64,000 nucleotides of DNA from Streptomyces sp. PR69 (GCF_026420845.1 NZ_JAOWCB010000018.1:1-64000), one strand, 5' to 3'; positions 1 through 8,024 are shown, numbered from the stretch's first letter. Made by a program: numbers and translations. Notes: generated by a model from the sequence alone, not told the origin.

Positions 1-41
1 CGGTAACCGCTGCGCGGCGGCGAAGGACGCTGAGACGCCCT

Positions 42-61
42 CGCACTCCTCGCGGAGTGCG
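42..61. terminator. Stem-loop at the left edge, probable terminator
   Basis: Arms 42-49 (CGCACTCC) and 54-61 (GGAGTGCG) enclose a TCGC tetraloop and can be extended outward by a few G-C pairs. No U-run follows. It probably terminates a gene lying to the left of the window; the first bases are too few to say which. Confidence 0.4.
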
Positions 62-65
62 GGGG

Positions 66-482
66 CGCTGTGTTTTCCCCACCCACCCGCCCAAGACGCG
101 CGGGCTTCGCCCCCACGCCCCCCCCACACCCCCGACGCACCCGGCCCAGCGCTCCGCGCGGGCCCGTGCGCCGCGGCCACCCCATGCCTCGTGCGGGGCG
201 CGGGCTCCGGACCCCGCGCCCAAGGCCACGCCAACCAGCGCCGCGCGGGCCACAGGCTCACGGGCCCTGCGCCCGCCCAGCGCAAGGCGGCACTTGCCGA
301 GGGCCCCCGGCCATGCAGACCAGCACGGTGCGCGGGGCGGGCGTTAGGGACTTACGAGGGGACTGGGGCGCGGCCCGCCACGGCGCAGGGGGGAGCGTGG
401 GGGGTCTGGGGGCGAAGCCCCCAGTTTCGGGAAGGGGCGGGGCAGGGGAGAACCCGGCACGGTGAGGCGGCCGCACAGGGCA
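66..482. other. Gene-free stretch
   Basis: No credible gene is seen here. Frames stay open for about 100 codons in several phases because the DNA is extremely GC-rich, but they give Arg/Pro/Ala-rich products with no recognisable domain. Bases 400-452 carry a copy of the dispersed palindromic intergenic repeat described at 23170-23400. Confidence 0.6.
400..452. repeat. Dispersed palindromic intergenic repeat, short copy
   Basis: The core is CTGGGGGCGAAGCCCCCAG, a near-perfect hairpin, followed by a GGGAAGGGGCGGGG-like flank. The same core-plus-flank arrangement recurs near 18050, 18430, 23230, 23360 and 43380, always between genes. Confidence 0.6.
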
Positions 483-514
483 AAGGGCCCTCACCCATCC
501 GGGTGAGGGCCCTT
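483..514 (-). terminator. Terminator of the accB-accE operon
   Basis: This is a perfect 14-bp stem (483-496 with 501-514) around the loop ATCC. It lies 18 bp beyond the accE stop codon on the minus strand, where an intrinsic terminator is expected. Confidence 0.8.
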
Positions 515-532
515 GAAAGACGGCCGGTCGCG

Positions 533-727
533 TCAGGCCTGCCAGCTGTGCGCCGAGCGGAAACCGCGCTGCCGCTCCAGGCGGCGCCAGCCCACCGTGC
601 TGGGACGGTGCGGCTCGGCGGCTGGCTGAGCGGAGGCGCGGGCCAGCAGGATCGCGGTGATGGCCGCGAGCTCCTCCGGCTCGGCGTGGCCCTTCTCGAC
701 ACGGAGCAGGGATGCGTCAGTCGTCAC
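533..727 (-). CDS. accE: Acyl-CoA carboxylase epsilon subunit
   Basis: This 64-residue protein matches the small epsilon subunit peculiar to actinobacterial acyl-CoA carboxylases, which binds and stimulates the alpha-beta complex making malonyl-CoA or methylmalonyl-CoA. The N-terminal half contains the typical stretch PEELAAITAILLARA, likely an amphipathic helix; the C-terminal half is basic and Trp/Arg-rich. It starts 12 bp downstream of the beta-subunit gene on the same strand, the arrangement expected for co-transcription, and is followed by a strong stem-loop. The family is recognised by size, position and the helical motif; sequence conservation is low, so position carries much of the weight. 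Confidence 0.85.
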   Translation of the reverse strand: MTTDASLLRVEKGHAEPEELAAITAILLARASAQPAAEPHRPSTVGWRRLERQRGFRSAHSWQA

Positions 728-739
728 GAGGGGCTCCTC

Positions 740-2338
740 TTACTGGGGCGGGTTGCCGTGCTTGCGCGACGGCAGGTCTGCGTGCTTGGTGCGGAGCATC
801 GCCAGAGACGCGATCAGCACTGACCGGGTCTCCGCGGGGTCGATCACGTCGTCGACCAGTCCCCGCTCGGCGGCGTAGTACGGGTGCATCAGCTCGGCCT
901 TGTACTCCTTGACCATGCGCGCGCGCATCGCCTCGGGGTCCTCGGCCTCCGCGATCTGCCGGCGGAAGATGACGTTCGCCGCGCCTTCCGCGCCCATGAC
1001 CGCGATCTCGTTCGTCGGCCAGGCGTAGGTGAGGTCGGCGCCGATGGACTGGGAGTCCATGACGATGTACGCACCTCCGTACGCCTTCCGCAGGATCAGG
1101 GAGATCCGCGGCACGGTCGCGTTGCAGTACGCGTACAGGAGCTTCGCGCCGTGGCGGATGATCCCACCGTGCTCCTGGTCGACGCCGGGCAGAAAGCCGG
1201 GCACGTCCAGCAGAGTGACGATCGGGATATTGAACGCATCGCACATCTGCACGAAGCGCGCGGCCTTCTCGGACGCCTCGATGTCCAGCACACCGGCCAG
1301 CGACTGCGGCTGGTTGGCCACGATCCCGACGACCTGGCCGTCGAGCCGCGCCAGCGCGCAGATGATGTTGCGGGCCCAGCGCTCGTGGACCTCCAGGAAG
1401 TCGCCGTCGTCGACGAGCTCCTCGATCACCTTGTGCATGTCGTACGGCCGGTTGCCGTCGACCGGGACGAGGTCCAGCAGGGTGTCGCAGCTGCGCTCCG
1501 CCGGATCGTCGGAGGCGACCGCAGGCGGGTTCTCGCGGTTGTTCTGCGGGAGCATCGACAGCAGATAGCGGACCTCGGCGAGGCAGGTCTCCTCGTCGTC
1601 GTAGGCGAAGTGCGCCACGCCGGACGTCTCGGCGTGCACATCCGCGCCGCCCAGCCCGTTCTGGGTGATCTCCTCGCCGGTGACCGCCTTGACCACGTCG
1701 GGGCCGGTGATGAACATCTGCGAGGTGTCCCGGACCATGAACACGAAGTCCGTCAGCGCCGGGCTGTAAGCCGCGCCGCCCGCGCACGGGCCGAGCATCA
1801 CGCTGATCTGCGGGATGACGCCCGATGCGCGCGTGTTGCGCTGGAAGATCCCGCCGTACCCGGCGAGCGCCGAGACGCCCTCCTGGATGCGCGCGCCCGC
1901 GCCGTCGTTCAGCGACACCAGCGGGGCGCCCGCCGAGATCGCCATGTCCATGATCTTGTGGATCTTTGTGGCGTGGGCCTCGCCCAGCGCCCCTCCGAAG
2001 ATCCGGAAGTCATGGGCGTAGACGAAGACCGTGCGGCCCTCGACCGTGCCCCAGCCGGTGATCACACCGTCCGTGTACGGCTTCTTCGCCTCCAGGCCGA
2101 AACCGGTCGCCCGGTGCCGGCGCAGCTGCTCGACCTCATGAAACGAGCCCTCGTCCAGCAGCAGCTCGATCCGCTCCCGCGCGGTCAGCTTGCCCTTGGC
2201 TCGCTGCGCCTCGGTCGCGCGGTCGCTCGGTCCGCGCCGGGCGGATTCGCGCAGAGCGTGCAGTTCGGCCACGCGCCCGCGCGCGTCACTCGCCTCGCTG
2301 GCAGTCGCCTCGCTGGCGGTCTCGTCCATAACGGTCAT
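740..2338 (-). CDS. accB: Acyl-CoA carboxylase beta (carboxyltransferase) subunit
   Basis: The 532-residue protein is a full-length carboxyltransferase of the AccB/PccB family. It transfers CO2 from biotin on the alpha subunit to acetyl-CoA or propionyl-CoA to give fatty-acid and polyketide extender units. The crotonase-type N and C domains each show oxyanion-hole Gly pairs (GGALGEAHA near 115-123, GPCAGGAAYSPA near 183-194, and KAYGGAYIVM near 418-427). Residue 425 is Ile; from memory, the equivalent position (422) is Asp in S. coelicolor PccB and Ile in AccB, where it affects acyl-CoA choice. That and the neighbour accE favour AccB over PccB. The ATG at 2338 has GTAGGG seven bases upstream; an in-frame ATG three codons later would match the published AccB numbering. 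Confidence 0.93.
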   Translation of the reverse strand: MTVMDETASEATASEASDARGRVAELHALRESARRGPSDRATEAQRAKGKLTARERIELLLDEGSFHEVEQLRRHRATGFGLEAKKPYTDGVITGWGTVEGRTVFVYAHDFRIFGGALGEAHATKIHKIMDMAISAGAPLVSLNDGAGARIQEGVSALAGYGGIFQRNTRASGVIPQISVMLGPCAGGAAYSPALTDFVFMVRDTSQMFITGPDVVKAVTGEEITQNGLGGADVHAETSGVAHFAYDDEETCLAEVRYLLSMLPQNNRENPPAVASDDPAERSCDTLLDLVPVDGNRPYDMHKVIEELVDDGDFLEVHERWARNIICALARLDGQVVGIVANQPQSLAGVLDIEASEKAARFVQMCDAFNIPIVTLLDVPGFLPGVDQEHGGIIRHGAKLLYAYCNATVPRISLILRKAYGGAYIVMDSQSIGADLTYAWPTNEIAVMGAEGAANVIFRRQIAEAEDPEAMRARMVKEYKAELMHPYYAAERGLVDDVIDPAETRSVLIASLAMLRTKHADLPSRKHGNPPQ

Positions 2339-2620
2339 GCATCGACCCTACGGATCCGACCAAGAAAACCCTGCCGTCGGTTCCGTACAGTCTCCGGCCC
2401 CATCTGCTGTGAGCCTTGAACATACGAGTGCGAAGGTTGACCCCTACTGCCAGCGCGGAGGCGGTCCACGTTGTAGGGGTCCAACAATCGGCTTATCGGG
2501 CGCAGTCGCCTTGCGCAACGGCGTGTCGCGCGCCCCACCGTACCCGCCGGACAGACGGGGCAAGAGCCGGCGTCGAGCGACCCCGTAGCGGCGGGCCCTT
2601 TCCTGAAGAGTGGAGACAAC

Positions 2621-2673
2621 TGTTGAAACTTAAACGGAATAGCCCTACAGTGAATCTCGTTCAACATTCAACA
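2621..2673 (+). promoter_or_regulatory. Promoter and possible operator of the YceI gene
   Basis: TTGAAA (2623-2628) and TACAGT (2646-2651) are separated by exactly 17 bases, a good sigma-70-type promoter. TGTTGAA (2621-2627) overlaps the -35 box, and its reverse complement TTCAACA occurs twice in tandem at 2660-2666 and 2667-2673, just past the expected start point. This could be a repressor site. The rest of the 368-bp gap (2339-2706) shows no gene. Confidence 0.6.
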
Positions 2674-2706
2674 AGAATCTGATCACCTCCACCCCGGGAG
2701 CACACC

Positions 2707-3327
2707 ATGGGCCTGTTCAACCGCAAGCCGGAAGCCGCTGCCGCGACCGCGACCGCCGCGACCCCCGCGGCCGTCGACCCCGCGCTGGCCGCGCTGACCG
2801 GCGACTACACCATCGACGCCGCCCACAGCAGCATCGGCTTCACCGTCCGTCACGCCATGGTGACGAACGTCCGCGGCTCCTTCGGCGAGTACGAAGGCAC
2901 ACTGCACCTGGACGGCTCCGACCCGTCCCGCTCCACCGCCGCCATCGACGTCAAGATCGCCAGCATTGACACGGGCATCGCCGACCGCGACGGCCATCTG
3001 CGCAGCCCGGACTTCTTCGACGCGGAGAACCACCCGCTGATGACCTTCCGCTCGACCGGCGCGGAACAGCTCGGAGGCGACGCCTACCGGATCACCGGCG
3101 ACCTCACCATCAGGGGCGTCACCCGCCCCCTCGCCATCGACCTCGCCTTCAACGGCTCCGCCAAGGACCCGTACGGCAATGAGCGGGTCGGCTTCGAGGG
3201 CAGCGCGGAGATCCTCCGCTCGGACTGGGGCCTGACGTGGAACGCGGCGCTGGAGACGGGCGGTGTGATGGTCAGCGACAAGGTGAAGCTGACGTTCGAC
3301 ATCTCCGCGATCAAGTCCCCGGCCTGA
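2707..3327 (+). CDS. YceI-family lipid-binding-fold protein
   Basis: The 206-residue protein carries a complete YceI domain (about residues 30-204), an extended lipocalin-like beta barrel that in characterised homologues binds isoprenoid chains. Typical sequences are YTIDAAHSSIGFTVRH near 38-53 and the segment around DGHLRSPDFFDAENHP near 97-112. The first 30 residues are Ala/Thr-rich with no hydrophobic core, so there is no signal peptide and the protein is probably cytoplasmic. GGGAG lies six bases before the ATG, and a good promoter precedes it. It diverges from accB. The function in Streptomyces is unknown; lipid or quinone binding is a family-level inference. Confidence 0.88.
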   Translation: MGLFNRKPEAAAATATAATPAAVDPALAALTGDYTIDAAHSSIGFTVRHAMVTNVRGSFGEYEGTLHLDGSDPSRSTAAIDVKIASIDTGIADRDGHLRSPDFFDAENHPLMTFRSTGAEQLGGDAYRITGDLTIRGVTRPLAIDLAFNGSAKDPYGNERVGFEGSAEILRSDWGLTWNAALETGGVMVSDKVKLTFDISAIKSPA

Positions 3328-3334
3328 CGCGCCG

Positions 3335-3658
3335 TCAGCAGGAGCCCAGCATCCCTGGTGAGTCGATGTCGACGGTGACCACACCGGGCGGGTACGCATC
3401 CTCGTTGTCCGTGAGCAGGATGGACATACCGGTGAACTCCGGGCGAGGAAGCGCACAGTACAGCGCATGGCACGCATCGGGGCCGCCATAGCCGTCGCGG
3501 ATCATGTTGCCGACGCTGACAGAGGACGCCGTGTCGAGGTCGTCGACTACGACAGAGGAGAAGGCGAGCACCCTGCGAGCAAGGTTTTCCTCATCGGCCT
3601 CGGCCTGCATCAGACAGAGGGCGGGGACACGAAGCCGCTCGCCCGGCGTCCGCGCCAT
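3335..3658 (-). CDS. Hypothetical protein, probably a 5'-truncated gene
   Basis: I do not recognise the family. The 107-residue product from the ATG at 3658 has coding-like codon use and ordinary composition, with NMIRDGYGGPDACHALYCAL in the centre. Coding character continues upstream in frame for about 40 more codons (LYGCGADEGSLRPGAVKALA) with no ATG or GTG start before it runs into the 3' end of the neighbouring ligase gene at 3778. That suggests the original gene lost its 5' end. No ribosome binding site is obvious at 3658. It converges on the YceI gene, leaving seven bases between stops. Confidence 0.4.
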   Translation of the reverse strand: MARTPGERLRVPALCLMQAEADEENLARRVLAFSSVVVDDLDTASSVSVGNMIRDGYGGPDACHALYCALPRPEFTGMSILLTDNEDAYPPGVVTVDIDSPGMLGSC

Positions 3659-3777
3659 ATTGGCCGCCAGCAGAATCAGGGTCTTGTGTCCGCCCGCAAG
3701 CGCCTTGACGGCGCCGGGCCTCAGCGAGCCTTCGTCCGCACCACACCCGTACAGGCTCGGCCGAGGGCTCGGCGGAT

Positions 3778-4902
3778 CTACGCCCGGCCGTCGACGGGAT
3801 CGGTGACCGCGCCGATGAGGCAGTCGACCACGTCCGGAAGGCTGGACCTGCGGCGGTGGGCGGCCAGCTGGCGTTCCGCGCCCGCGCCGGCGCCGCGCAG
3901 CCACTCCCACGACGCGTCGGTCTGCTCCGCGTCGCCGCTGCGCTCCAGCGCGGGGCGCACGTACGCGTACAGCCGGTCGGCGAGGACAGCGGCCGGCACC
4001 AGGCGGTGCGTGCGCACGTCCAGCCCCTGGCCGCGCAGCCCGTCACGCGCGGCCCGCCAGTACGCCGCGCGCATCGTCTCCGGGGCGGGGTTCGGCACGG
4101 GCTCCCCCTGCTCCGTCTCACGCAGGGCGGTCGCCACCAGCGCCCGCACCAGCGACGCGTACAGCACCGTGTCCCGCGCGCTCATCAGGGCGTCGGCGGT
4201 CCGCACTTCGAGGGTGGGCACATGGACCGAGGGGCGTACGTCCCAGTAGAGGCCCTGCGGGTCCATCACGGCCCCGCCGGCGAGCAGCCTGCCCACCAGC
4301 TCCTCGAAGTGCGCCACGGATTCGAAGTGGGGCGGCGGCCCCGAAATGGGCCAGCGGGCCCAGATCAGGGTGCGCCAGCTGGCGTATCCCGTGTACCGCC
4401 CGGCCCAGTATGGGGAGTTGGCGGCGAGCGATACGAGCACCGGCAGCCAGGGACGCAGCCGGTTGCTCACCTCGATCGCGAGTCGCCGGTCCGCCAGACC
4501 GATGTGCACATGGCAGCCAGCTGTGCCCTGGTCGTCGTTCAGGGCCCGGAAGACCTCCAGATTGCGCGCGTACCGGACCCCCGGTGTGAGCGGCGGCGGC
4601 ACGATATCGCCGAGAACCGGCGACCCGGACGACACCACCGCCAGCCCGTGCGCCGCCGCCGCGCTGACGGCAACCGTGCGCATCTCCCGGATCTGGTCGC
4701 CGAGTTGCCGCATCGTGGCGCACGGCGTGGTCCTCGCCTCGATATGGAAGCGGGTGAGCTCGTCCCCGACCCGGTCCTCCCCCAGCTCCTTGGCGGCGGA
4801 CGCGATCACACTCTCGGCACAGGGCCGCACGGCGCGCGACACCGGATCGACGATGAGGTATTCCTCTTCCAAACCCACGGTGAGCAGTTCGTCACTGCGC
4901 AT
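3778..4902 (-). CDS. Glutamate-cysteine ligase 2 family (YbdK-type) carboxylate-amine ligase
   Basis: The 374-residue protein belongs to the GCS2 family, ATP-dependent ligases that join glutamate to an amine such as cysteine. The N-terminus carries VGLEEEYLIVDP (residues 8-19), the acidic ATP/Mg site typical of the family, followed by FHIEART and the CHVHIG segment with its metal-binding His residues. Length fits YbdK-like members. Since actinobacteria use mycothiol rather than glutathione, gamma-glutamylcysteine need not be the physiological product. The ATG at 4902 was chosen because the family motif starts a few residues later and the upstream open frame is unlike any family member; its ribosome binding site is weak. 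Confidence 0.82.
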   Translation of the reverse strand: MRSDELLTVGLEEEYLIVDPVSRAVRPCAESVIASAAKELGEDRVGDELTRFHIEARTTPCATMRQLGDQIREMRTVAVSAAAAHGLAVVSSGSPVLGDIVPPPLTPGVRYARNLEVFRALNDDQGTAGCHVHIGLADRRLAIEVSNRLRPWLPVLVSLAANSPYWAGRYTGYASWRTLIWARWPISGPPPHFESVAHFEELVGRLLAGGAVMDPQGLYWDVRPSVHVPTLEVRTADALMSARDTVLYASLVRALVATALRETEQGEPVPNPAPETMRAAYWRAARDGLRGQGLDVRTHRLVPAAVLADRLYAYVRPALERSGDAEQTDASWEWLRGAGAGAERQLAAHRRRSSLPDVVDCLIGAVTDPVDGRA

Positions 4903-5249
4903 GCCTGGGAGAGTCTCACACCGGACGCGGGCAACGTGCGGCTGCTGTCGGCCAATTGCGTGGCTCAGACACCTGGGTACGGCATGCGCGCGAGCGGCTG
5001 CTCGAAGCTGCTCCGGCCCGCACCCGCCCGCCAACAGCCGCTCATCGTTTGTCGGCTGACCAGCTCCCACACCCAATTGCCGCGGTTCGGACAGAGTCAG
5101 AGAGAATCCAGGATGGGCGCAGTCCGCCACGTTGCCACGGGAAATCGACCACTCGTGACGATTCGTCACTATGCCCGGGGCGCTGTCCAGGTCCGGTGCT
5201 CACATCGCCCTGCCACCCACCCGTACGATCAACCGAAGAAGGAAGTACG
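4903..5249. other. Divergent intergenic region, 347 bp
   Basis: This lies between the ligase gene and the secreted FG-GAP gene. No gene is visible. It includes a 6-bp perfect inverted repeat at 5155-5169 (GTGACG-ATT-CGTCAC) about 80 bp before the secreted-protein start, which may be an operator. Confidence 0.5.
5155..5169. promoter_or_regulatory. Short palindrome, possible operator
   Basis: GTGACG and CGTCAC flank ATT. It lies in the divergent promoter region upstream of the secreted FG-GAP protein. Only six bases per arm, so it could be chance. Confidence 0.3.
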
Positions 5250-6779
5250 TTGTCCCACATAGGAATCCGCACCCGACGGGCTCGCGGCACCCTGACCGCC
5301 GGGATTGTCGCGGCCCTCGCCGCCGGGCTGATCACCGCGGCGCCGGCCGCGCAGGCGGTCTCCGACAAGCCCGCGGCCGCAGGTGACCATGCCTTCACCG
5401 CCCAACTTCGCATCGGCGAGGGCGATGCGATGCGCGGCTGCTCCGCCGCGCTGGTGCACCAGCAGTGGCTGCTGACCGCCACGAGTTGTTTCGCTACCGC
5501 CCCGGGTGCCGAGGTCAAGTCGGGCAAGCCCGCGCTGAAGTCCAGGGCGACCCTGGGCAAGCAGACCGTCGACATCGTCGAGGTGGTCCCGCGCGACGAC
5601 CGGGACGTGGCCATGGTCCGGCTCGCCGAGCCCATCACCGCGGTCAAGCCGGTGGAACTGGCCGCCGACGCCCCCGAGGCGGGTGAGACCCTGCTCGGTG
5701 CCGGATTCGGGCGGACCCGGACTGAGTGGGTCCCGAACCAGCTGCACACCGGTGAGTTCCGGGTTGACTCCACGACCGACACCACCGTGGCGCTGACCGG
5801 GCAGGACGGGGTCTCCGTCTGCAAGGGTGACGCCGGTGGCCCGGCCCTGCGCCGCAAGGGTGGCGAGGTCGAACTGACCGCCGTCCACAGCCGTTCCTGG
5901 CAGGGTGGGTGCTTCGGCGAGACGGAGACCCGGACCGGTGCGGTGGACGCCAGGGTCGACGGCCTGGCGGGCTGGGTGAAGGACGTCCGTAACCGCGACC
6001 GGAGCTACTCAGCTGACATTGACGGCGACGGCAAGGCCGACCTGGTCGTCCTCCGCTCGAACGGCGACGTCGTGGTCTACCGCAACCAGGGTGACACCTT
6101 CGCCCCGGGCCGGGTCATGTCCGGCGGCTGGGACCTCTTCGTGACCTGGAAGGACCTGGGCCGGCTGTACTTCGCCGACGTCAACGGCGACCGCAAGGCC
6201 GACATGCTCGTCCACACCAAAGACGGCAACATCGCCGTCCGCACCAACCACGGCACCTACTTCGACCAAGGCAAGCACTGGTCCGGCGGCTGGGACCGCT
6301 TCATCGACGGCAGTGACCTGGGCCGGCTGTACTTCGCCGACGTCAACGGCGACGGCAAGGCCGACATGCTCGTCCACACCAAAGACGGCAACATCGCCGT
6401 CCGCACCAACCGCGGAACCCACTGGGACCAGGGCACACACTGGTCCGGCGGCTGGGACCACTTCCTGACCTGGAAGGACCTGGGCCGACTGTACTTCGCC
6501 GACGTCAACGGCGACCGCAAGGCCGACATGCTCGTCCACACCAAAGACGGCAACATCGCCGTCCGCACCAACCGCGGAACCCACTGGGACCAGGGCACAC
6601 ACTGGTCCGGCGGCTGGGACCACTTCATCGACGGAACCGAGTTGGGGACCCTCAAGTTCGGCGACGCCACCGGCGACGGCAAGGCTGACATGTTCGTCCA
6701 CACCAAGGACGGCAGAGTCGCGGTCCGCACCAACCGCGGAACCTACTGGGACAGCGGCAAGGTCGTGATCACTCTCTGA
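5250..6779 (+). CDS. Secreted FG-GAP/VCBS-repeat protein with an inactive trypsin-like domain
   Basis: The 509-residue product starts at TTG 5250, preceded by GAAGGAAG. A signal peptide with an Arg-rich start and Ala-rich core ends at about AQA-36. Residues about 45-235 have the chymotrypsin/trypsin fold, but catalytic positions are changed: the LTAAHC motif reads LTATSC (His replaced by Ser79) and GDSGGP reads GDAGGP (Ser replaced by Ala195); the Asp segment RDVAMVRL (D119) remains. The domain should therefore not be a protease. Residues 248-509 form five 54-residue FG-GAP repeats with Ca-binding loops such as DIDGDGKAD. A binding or adhesion role outside the cell is plausible but unproven. 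Confidence 0.88.
   Translation: MSHIGIRTRRARGTLTAGIVAALAAGLITAAPAAQAVSDKPAAAGDHAFTAQLRIGEGDAMRGCSAALVHQQWLLTATSCFATAPGAEVKSGKPALKSRATLGKQTVDIVEVVPRDDRDVAMVRLAEPITAVKPVELAADAPEAGETLLGAGFGRTRTEWVPNQLHTGEFRVDSTTDTTVALTGQDGVSVCKGDAGGPALRRKGGEVELTAVHSRSWQGGCFGETETRTGAVDARVDGLAGWVKDVRNRDRSYSADIDGDGKADLVVLRSNGDVVVYRNQGDTFAPGRVMSGGWDLFVTWKDLGRLYFADVNGDRKADMLVHTKDGNIAVRTNHGTYFDQGKHWSGGWDRFIDGSDLGRLYFADVNGDGKADMLVHTKDGNIAVRTNRGTHWDQGTHWSGGWDHFLTWKDLGRLYFADVNGDRKADMLVHTKDGNIAVRTNRGTHWDQGTHWSGGWDHFIDGTELGTLKFGDATGDGKADMFVHTKDGRVAVRTNRGTYWDSGKVVITL
5991..6776 (+). repeat. Five in-frame 162-bp repeats encoding FG-GAP units
   Basis: Units begin at 5991, 6153, 6315, 6477 and 6639, exactly 162 bp (54 codons) apart; the last is truncated to about 46 codons. 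Units two to four are almost identical at DNA level, which suggests recent duplication or gene conversion. Unit one is the most divergent. Confidence 0.9.
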
Positions 6780-6856
6780 CGCCGCTGATCCGTGGGGTGT
6801 CGAAGGTCGCGACCGGGCCGTCGTGGGCCGCCGCGATAGCCAGGTCCGCCCCCCGG

Positions 6857-6899
6857 CCGGACACCGCCCGTACGCCAAATTTGTACGGGTGGTGTCCGG
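6857..6899. promoter_or_regulatory. 17-bp inverted repeat upstream of the XRE regulator
   Basis: Arms 6857-6873 and 6883-6899 match at 16 of 17 positions around the AT-rich spacer GCCAAATTT. The site ends 34 bp before the regulator's ATG and starts 77 bp after the FG-GAP stop codon. It may be the regulator's operator; as RNA it would also be a strong hairpin that could terminate the upstream gene. Confidence 0.6.
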
Positions 6900-6933
6900 T
6901 CGAGCACCCTGTGTACGGGGAAGGGGGGTTGCC

Positions 6934-7761
6934 ATGCACGGAAAGCGAAACAGCAACAGGCCCAAGAGGATCACCTCTTGGCATCTGATCGGGGCGCAGC
7001 TCGCGGTGTTCCGGGCTGCGGCGAAGATGACGCAGGGCGGGTTGGCGAATCTGCTGGGGGTGAGCGAGGAGACGGTCGCGTCGATCGAGCAGGGGCGCAG
7101 GCCGCTGAAGATGGACCTGGCGATCAAGCTGGACCATCTGCTGGATACGAAGCAGGCGTTGCAGACGGCGGTGGAGAAGGTGCCGACGCGGGAGAAGTTC
7201 CCTGCGTTCGTGCAGGACCTGGTGGACCATGAGCGGGAGGCGCTGACGCTGCTCTCGTACCAGAACTTGGTGGTGCCGGGGCTGCTTCAGACGGAGGAGT
7301 ACGCCCGGGCGGTGTTCGCCGCCGTCTATCCGCCGTTGGAGGAGGAGGCGTTGGAGGAGCGGGTCTCGGCCAGGATGGACCGGCAGAGGATCTTCGAGCG
7401 CAAACCCCGGCCCACGGTCAACTTCATCCTGGAGGAGTCCATCCTGCACCGGCCCACCGGTGGTCCGAAGGTGCTGCACCGGCAGCTCCAACATCTGCGC
7501 GCGTCCGCCGAACTGCCCTTCCTGGGGCTGCAGATCATGCCGACGGGCCAGGAGCACCACGCAGGGCTCGATGGGCCCATGGTGCTGCTGGAGACTCCGG
7601 ACCACGATCTGCTGGCCTATATCGAGGGGCAGCGGGTCAGCTTTCTCGTCGATGACCCCGACGAGGTCAGCATCCTCCATCAGAAGTATGGGATGCTGCG
7701 TTCGCAGGCCCTCTCGCCCATGGAGAGCATGCGTCTGCTGGACGAGCTGCTGGGAGAATGA
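6934..7761 (+). CDS. XRE-family regulator, WhiJ-like, with DUF5753 domain
   Basis: The 275-residue protein has an N-terminal helix-turn-helix (about residues 20-70, including MTQGGLANLLGVSEETVASI) and a C-terminal DUF5753 domain marked by PGLLQTEEYARAV and VLHRQLQHL. Members of this Streptomyces family are typically paired with a small DUF397 protein, as in the whiJ locus, and are thought to respond to that partner. The ATG at 6934 was chosen over upstream open codons because it has AAGGGGGG six to thirteen bases upstream and gives the family N-terminus. The stop codon overlaps the DUF397 start (ATGA), implying translational coupling. A strong palindrome lies just upstream and may be its own operator. 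Confidence 0.9.
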   Translation: MHGKRNSNRPKRITSWHLIGAQLAVFRAAAKMTQGGLANLLGVSEETVASIEQGRRPLKMDLAIKLDHLLDTKQALQTAVEKVPTREKFPAFVQDLVDHEREALTLLSYQNLVVPGLLQTEEYARAVFAAVYPPLEEEALEERVSARMDRQRIFERKPRPTVNFILEESILHRPTGGPKVLHRQLQHLRASAELPFLGLQIMPTGQEHHAGLDGPMVLLETPDHDLLAYIEGQRVSFLVDDPDEVSILHQKYGMLRSQALSPMESMRLLDELLGE

Positions 7762-8024
7762 TGAACCGCGACGCACGCACCCGCCCTGTCATAGCCCTCG
7801 ACTGGTTCAAGTCCAGTTACAGCGGCAGCGAGGGTGGCGACTGCGTCGAAGTCGCCTATGAGTGGCGCAAGTCCAGCTACAGCGGCCAGGAGGGCGGCGA
7901 CTGCGTCGAGGTTGCCGCCCACCCCGACGCCGTACACGTCCGGGACTCCAAGAACCCCCACGGACCCGTCCTCACCGTCTCCCCCGCCGCCTGGGTTTCG
8001 GCGATCCGTGGGGTCGTTCGTTGA
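7758..8024 (+). CDS. DUF397 protein with a tandemly duplicated N-terminal motif
   Basis: The 88-residue protein is a small DUF397 partner of the preceding XRE regulator. Normal members of about 60-70 residues have one W-[RK]-K-S-S-Y-S-G...CVEVA motif; here it occurs twice, as WFKSSYSGSEGGDCVEVA and WRKSSYSGQEGGDCVEVA, followed by the standard VRDSKNPHGPVLTVSP tail. The duplication is an exact 60-bp unit. ATG 7758 overlaps the upstream stop as ATGA; ATG 7761 is an alternative with better spacing to GGGAG. Its 3' end overlaps the TTG start of the following GNAT pseudogene. Confidence 0.88.
   Translation: MMNRDARTRPVIALDWFKSSYSGSEGGDCVEVAYEWRKSSYSGQEGGDCVEVAAHPDAVHVRDSKNPHGPVLTVSPAAWVSAIRGVVR
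7803..7922 (+). repeat. In-frame 60-bp tandem duplication inside the DUF397 gene
   Basis: The TGG codons at 7803 and 7863 begin two consecutive 60-bp units that are largely identical and both encode the DUF397 signature. This accounts for the protein being about 20 residues longer than usual. Confidence 0.85.

Noticed and set aside
1..6. Possible end of a gene to the left (in-frame TAA at 4-6)
   Set aside because: Two codons are not enough to support a gene, although a terminator-like hairpin follows at 42-61.
884..2419. Open frame of 511 codons opposite accB
   Set aside because: Shadow of the carboxyltransferase gene; Arg/Asp/Val/His-rich product without domains.
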